This document shows positions 8,332-10,242 of a stretch of 10,242 nt of DNA, one piece after another. The notes beneath the pieces are model-generated. The model saw only the letters and a program-made list of their open reading frames with translations, ran no database searches and was not told the origin of the DNA. How positions within the stretch are numbered: position 1 is the stretch's first letter; each line of letters begins with the position of its first letter. This DNA comes from Schaalia odontolytica (GTDB taxonomy: Bacteria > Actinomycetota > Actinomycetes > Actinomycetales > Actinomycetaceae): the NCBI GenBank assembly GCA_958415245.1, contig CATYYP010000042.1, positions 1 to 10,242 on the forward strand. The letters are read 5' to 3'. The position numbers and the translations under genes were made by a program.

Positions 8332-8348
8332 CCTCAACCACGTTGAGG
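8332..8348 (-). terminator. Hairpin over the phrB stop codon
   Basis: CCTCAAC and GTTGAGG (8332-8338, 8342-8348) form a 7-bp stem with a 3-nt loop that includes the photolyase stop codon. There is no T tract on the minus strand, so it may be a weak terminator or only a 3'-end structure. Confidence 0.35.
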
Positions 8349-9761
8349 CCTGGCATGGGCTGCGGATGCCCCGCGTACTTGCTCGTAAGCGGCGAGCGCC
8401 TCGCGTCGTGACTCGGCCAGGTCGACGACAGGCACGACAGGCCGATTGGCTCCCTCTGGGATCCAGCGCTTGACATAGCGGCTGCGCGGGTCGAAGCGGG
8501 TGCGCTGGAGGTCAGGGTTGAAGATGCGGAAGTAGGGTGCAGCGTCTGCGCCGCAGCCGGCCACCCACTGCCAGGAGACAGGATTGTTGGCCTCGTCTGC
8601 GTCTACGAGAGTCTCCCAGAACCACTGCTCGCCGTCTTGCCATGGCTGGAGCATGTTCTTGGTGAACAGTGATGCCGCGACCATGCGCACCCGGTTGTGC
8701 ATCCAGCCTGTCTGCCATAGCTGCCGCATTCCAGCGTCGACGAGGTCGATGCCGGTGCGACCCTGTCGCCAGGCCAGCGCCAGGTGGTCGTCGGGATAGT
8801 AGGGGAATTCCGCGAAAGCTGGACGCATGGGGGTGTCCTCGAGATATTCCCGGTGGTGGAGCAGGTGCCAGCTGAACTCACGCCAGTAGAGTTGCCTGAT
8901 CCAAGCGGCGATATCCTCGCCCGAGGCCGTGCTGCTGCGGGCTGCGGCCACGGCTTGGCGCGGTGATAGTTCCCCGCACCGCAACCTCGGCGAGATTCTA
9001 CTGGTGGATGTTTCCTCCCCGGGCAGGTCACGGCGCGTGGCATAGCCGGGCAACCAGCTGTCGATGGCGTCCAGTTGCTGGTGGGCTGCCAATTCACCGG
9101 GCTCCCAGTGCTGTGCGAGGGTCTCTTCCCACCAGGCGGGGCCCTCGTCGAGCAAGCCAATGTCCTCTAAGTTCTGCAGGATACCGTCCTCCCGCAACGA
9201 GGCGAGGGCTGTGGCCGCACTGTCTGGCTCGTCGACCGGTGAGGGCTCGGGCAGCAGGGGACCGAGGGGCAGGTCGGCGACGGCGTGGCTGAACGGTGTG
9301 AAAACTTGGTAGTGGGAGCCATTGGTCGTCTGCATGAGCCAGGGCTCGGCGAGCAGGCTGCCGGGGTGGCTGTGCACCTCGGTGCGGGATTTCAACTCCT
9401 GCTTGATGGCGGCGTCCAATCGGCAGGCTGCCGGGGCGTAGCGTCGTGTCCAATGCACGACGGTAGGTTGCAAGGCGTCCACGACTCGGCGCATGACGTT
9501 CGCGGCATCACCCCGGGCGAAGACGAGTGGAATGCCAATGTCAGCAAGCCGCGGTGCCAGCTGTTGAAGGCTGCGGTAGTACCACCACCGGGTGGCCGCA
9601 CCGAGCGGGCGTGGGCCGTACCGATTGTCGTCGTCATCGGTCCTGCGGGTTTCGTGGATCCACAGTGCAACCACGGGCCCATGTGCTGCCGAGCAGGCGG
9701 CCGTCAGGGCCGGGTGGTCAGCCAGACGGAGGTCGTCGCGAAGCCAGATCAGTGTGGTCAT
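8334..9761 (-). CDS. phrB: Deoxyribodipyrimidine photo-lyase (class I CPD photolyase)
   Basis: Repairs UV-induced cyclobutane pyrimidine dimers using blue light and reduced FAD. At 475 aa it has almost the length of E. coli PhrB. The N-terminal antenna domain starts with LIWLRDDLRLADHPAL; the FAD domain has TSRISPRLRCGELSPRQ (251-269), WREFSWHLL (293-301), GRTGIDLVDAGMRQLWQTGW (334-353), MHNRVRM (354-360) and DAAPYFRIFNP (406-416). Asn393 matches E. coli Asn378 beside FAD N5. Of the electron-transfer tryptophan triad, Trp397 and Trp374 are kept, but the surface-end position (E. coli Trp306) is Tyr321. The nature of the antenna cofactor (8-HDF or MTHF) cannot be told. ATG 9761 is preceded by AAGGA with six bases spacing. 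It converges on the tRNA unit. Confidence 0.96.
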   Translation of the reverse strand: MTTLIWLRDDLRLADHPALTAACSAAHGPVVALWIHETRRTDDDDNRYGPRPLGAATRWWYYRSLQQLAPRLADIGIPLVFARGDAANVMRRVVDALQPTVVHWTRRYAPAACRLDAAIKQELKSRTEVHSHPGSLLAEPWLMQTTNGSHYQVFTPFSHAVADLPLGPLLPEPSPVDEPDSAATALASLREDGILQNLEDIGLLDEGPAWWEETLAQHWEPGELAAHQQLDAIDSWLPGYATRRDLPGEETSTSRISPRLRCGELSPRQAVAAARSSTASGEDIAAWIRQLYWREFSWHLLHHREYLEDTPMRPAFAEFPYYPDDHLALAWRQGRTGIDLVDAGMRQLWQTGWMHNRVRMVAASLFTKNMLQPWQDGEQWFWETLVDADEANNPVSWQWVAGCGADAAPYFRIFNPDLQRTRFDPRSRYVKRWIPEGANRPVVPVVDLAESRREALAAYEQVRGASAAHARPQRG

Positions 9762-9780
9762 GGATGGTCCTTGAGAGTGT

Positions 9781-9894
9781 TCAGCGCAGGAGTTGGCCGG
9801 TGATCGTGTTGGCGAAGGGTAGGAGGGTCATCGGCTGCTGCTCTCGGTCACGGAAGGTCTCCACCCAAACCCGGGAGCAGAGTGTTGTGTTCAT
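9781..9894 (-). CDS. Possible 37-aa ORF upstream of phrB (uncertain)
   Basis: An ATG-started frame of 37 codons (begins MNTTLCSRVWVETFRDREQQ, ends TGQLLR) stops 19 bp before phrB. Its residue composition is protein-like and it is on the same strand as phrB, but no ribosome binding site precedes the ATG and an in-frame stop lies six codons further upstream. I do not recognise it. A second frame (MTSDDNVHEHNTLLPGLGG, from 9918) overlaps it in another register, so a frameshifted fragment of a lost gene is as likely as a real microprotein or leader peptide. Confidence 0.25.
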   Translation of the reverse strand: MNTTLCSRVWVETFRDREQQPMTLLPFANTITGQLLR

Positions 9895-9921
9895 GCACGT
9901 TATCGTCGCTGGTCATCGTAC

Positions 9922-9950
9922 TTGACAGGCGAGCGGTGCCACCAGATACG
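9922..9950 (+). promoter_or_regulatory. Candidate promoter with perfect -35
   Basis: TTGACA (9922-9927) is followed after 17 bp by GATACG (9945-9950), a perfect -35 with a mediocre -10. No believable gene follows on the plus strand, but an intrinsic terminator does about 70 bp later. Confidence 0.4.
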
Positions 9951-9956
9951 TCGGAG

Positions 9957-10044
9957 GTCTGGGGATGGCGCGTGGCCGAGCCAAAGCTCTCAACCTGTTT
10001 GCGTAGGTCTACGTTTCACCCGCAACCTGATGGTTACGGGTTTT
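9957..10044 (+). ncRNA. Candidate ~90-nt small RNA
   Basis: The interval runs from the expected start of the TTGACA promoter to the T tract of an intrinsic terminator. It contains a perfect short palindrome CGTAG-GT-CTACG (10002-10013) and a possible TGGC / GCCA pairing near 9966-9982. No tRNA, SRP RNA or 6S RNA signature is visible. The frames through it lack a ribosome binding site. The whole call rests on signals at both ends. Confidence 0.3.
10018..10044 (+). terminator. Intrinsic terminator
   Basis: ACCCG-C-AACC (10018-10027) pairs with GGTT-A-CGGGT (10032-10041), nine pairs and one C-A mismatch, loop TGAT, followed by TTTT (10041-10044). The T tract is on the plus strand only. No annotated plus-strand gene precedes it, which makes it unusual. 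Confidence 0.6.
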
Positions 10045-10208
10045 CTGTATGTGAGCTTCGACAATTTGAGCAGGTCAGCGGCGCTGCTGAGGCCATATTG
10101 TGCGCTTGGATAAAACTTGTCCGACCGCCTGGTTATAGGTGGAGAATCAGGGTGCCACGTCACAAAAAATATGTAAAGTGGCCCATCAGCTGCACTGAAA
10201 GCCCGTAT

Positions 10209-10240
10209 TTATCCACAGTGCTATGCACAGTTGTGTATAA
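10209..10240. promoter_or_regulatory. Cluster of DnaA boxes (origin-like edge)
   Basis: TTATCCACA (10209-10217) and, inverted, TGTGTATAA (10232-10240, TTATACACA) both match the DnaA-box consensus TTATNCACA perfectly. CTATGCACA (10221-10229) has one mismatch. A weaker inverted box, TTATCCAAG, lies at 10105-10113, and an A/T-rich run (about 10163-10176) is in between. DnaA, the initiator ATPase, binds such boxes at oriC and upstream of dnaA. The window ends here, so whether this is oriC or another DnaA-binding region cannot be decided. Confidence 0.65.
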
Positions 10241-10242
10241 AC

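Noticed and set aside
9285-9803. A 172-codon plus-strand frame
   Set aside because: It lies antisense to the well-supported photolyase and has no ribosome binding site or similarity.
9922-10113. A 63-codon plus-strand frame near the right edge
   Set aside because: It begins right at the -35-like TTGACA, has no ribosome binding site and runs through an intrinsic terminator.

Overview
The window is chromosomal DNA from a high-GC actinobacterium. The gene order gyrB - gyrA - DUF3566 membrane protein - tRNA-Ile(GAT) - DLW-39 small protein - tRNA-Ala(TGC) is a housekeeping arrangement typical of Actinobacteria. The strongly C-ending codons, GTG starts on three genes and general GC-richness agree with this. 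The gyrase sequences and the intergenic repeats suggest the Actinomycetaceae (Actinomyces/Schaalia-like), but that placement is an inference from memory of the families and was not searched.

Left part (1-5483): the edge of an upstream transcription unit ending in a strong hairpin, a short leader with a plausible -10, then gyrB and gyrA (the two gyrase subunits) co-directional with a 75-bp gap, closed by an 18-bp perfect hairpin. A two-helix DUF3566 protein follows with its own ribosome binding site and an intrinsic terminator with a T tract.

Middle part (5484-6871): about 1.4 kb with no believable gene. It opens with what looks like the last ~30 nt of a tmRNA gene (ssrA 3' end) without the rest of the gene, a hallmark of an integration scar. 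It then carries a row of six inverted-repeat elements. Three of them (5906-6110, 6135-6338, 6708-6842) share no sequence but have the same plan: units repeated every ~42 bp (or ~21 bp half-units), two in one orientation, an unrelated centre, then three in the other. The other three are simple palindromes with 13-bp arms. This is the least explained and most interesting part of the window.

Right part (6872-10242): a leftward Mbeg1/DUF2974-type alpha/beta hydrolase; a rightward tRNA-Ile / DLW-39 / tRNA-Ala unit with a good promoter and a terminator; a leftward class I DNA photolyase (phrB) with a tiny uncertain ORF just upstream; a promoter-terminator pair at 9922-10044 that could define a ~90-nt small RNA; and, at the very edge, two perfect DnaA boxes plus one near-match within 32 bp, suggesting that the window stops at the border of a replication-origin-like region.
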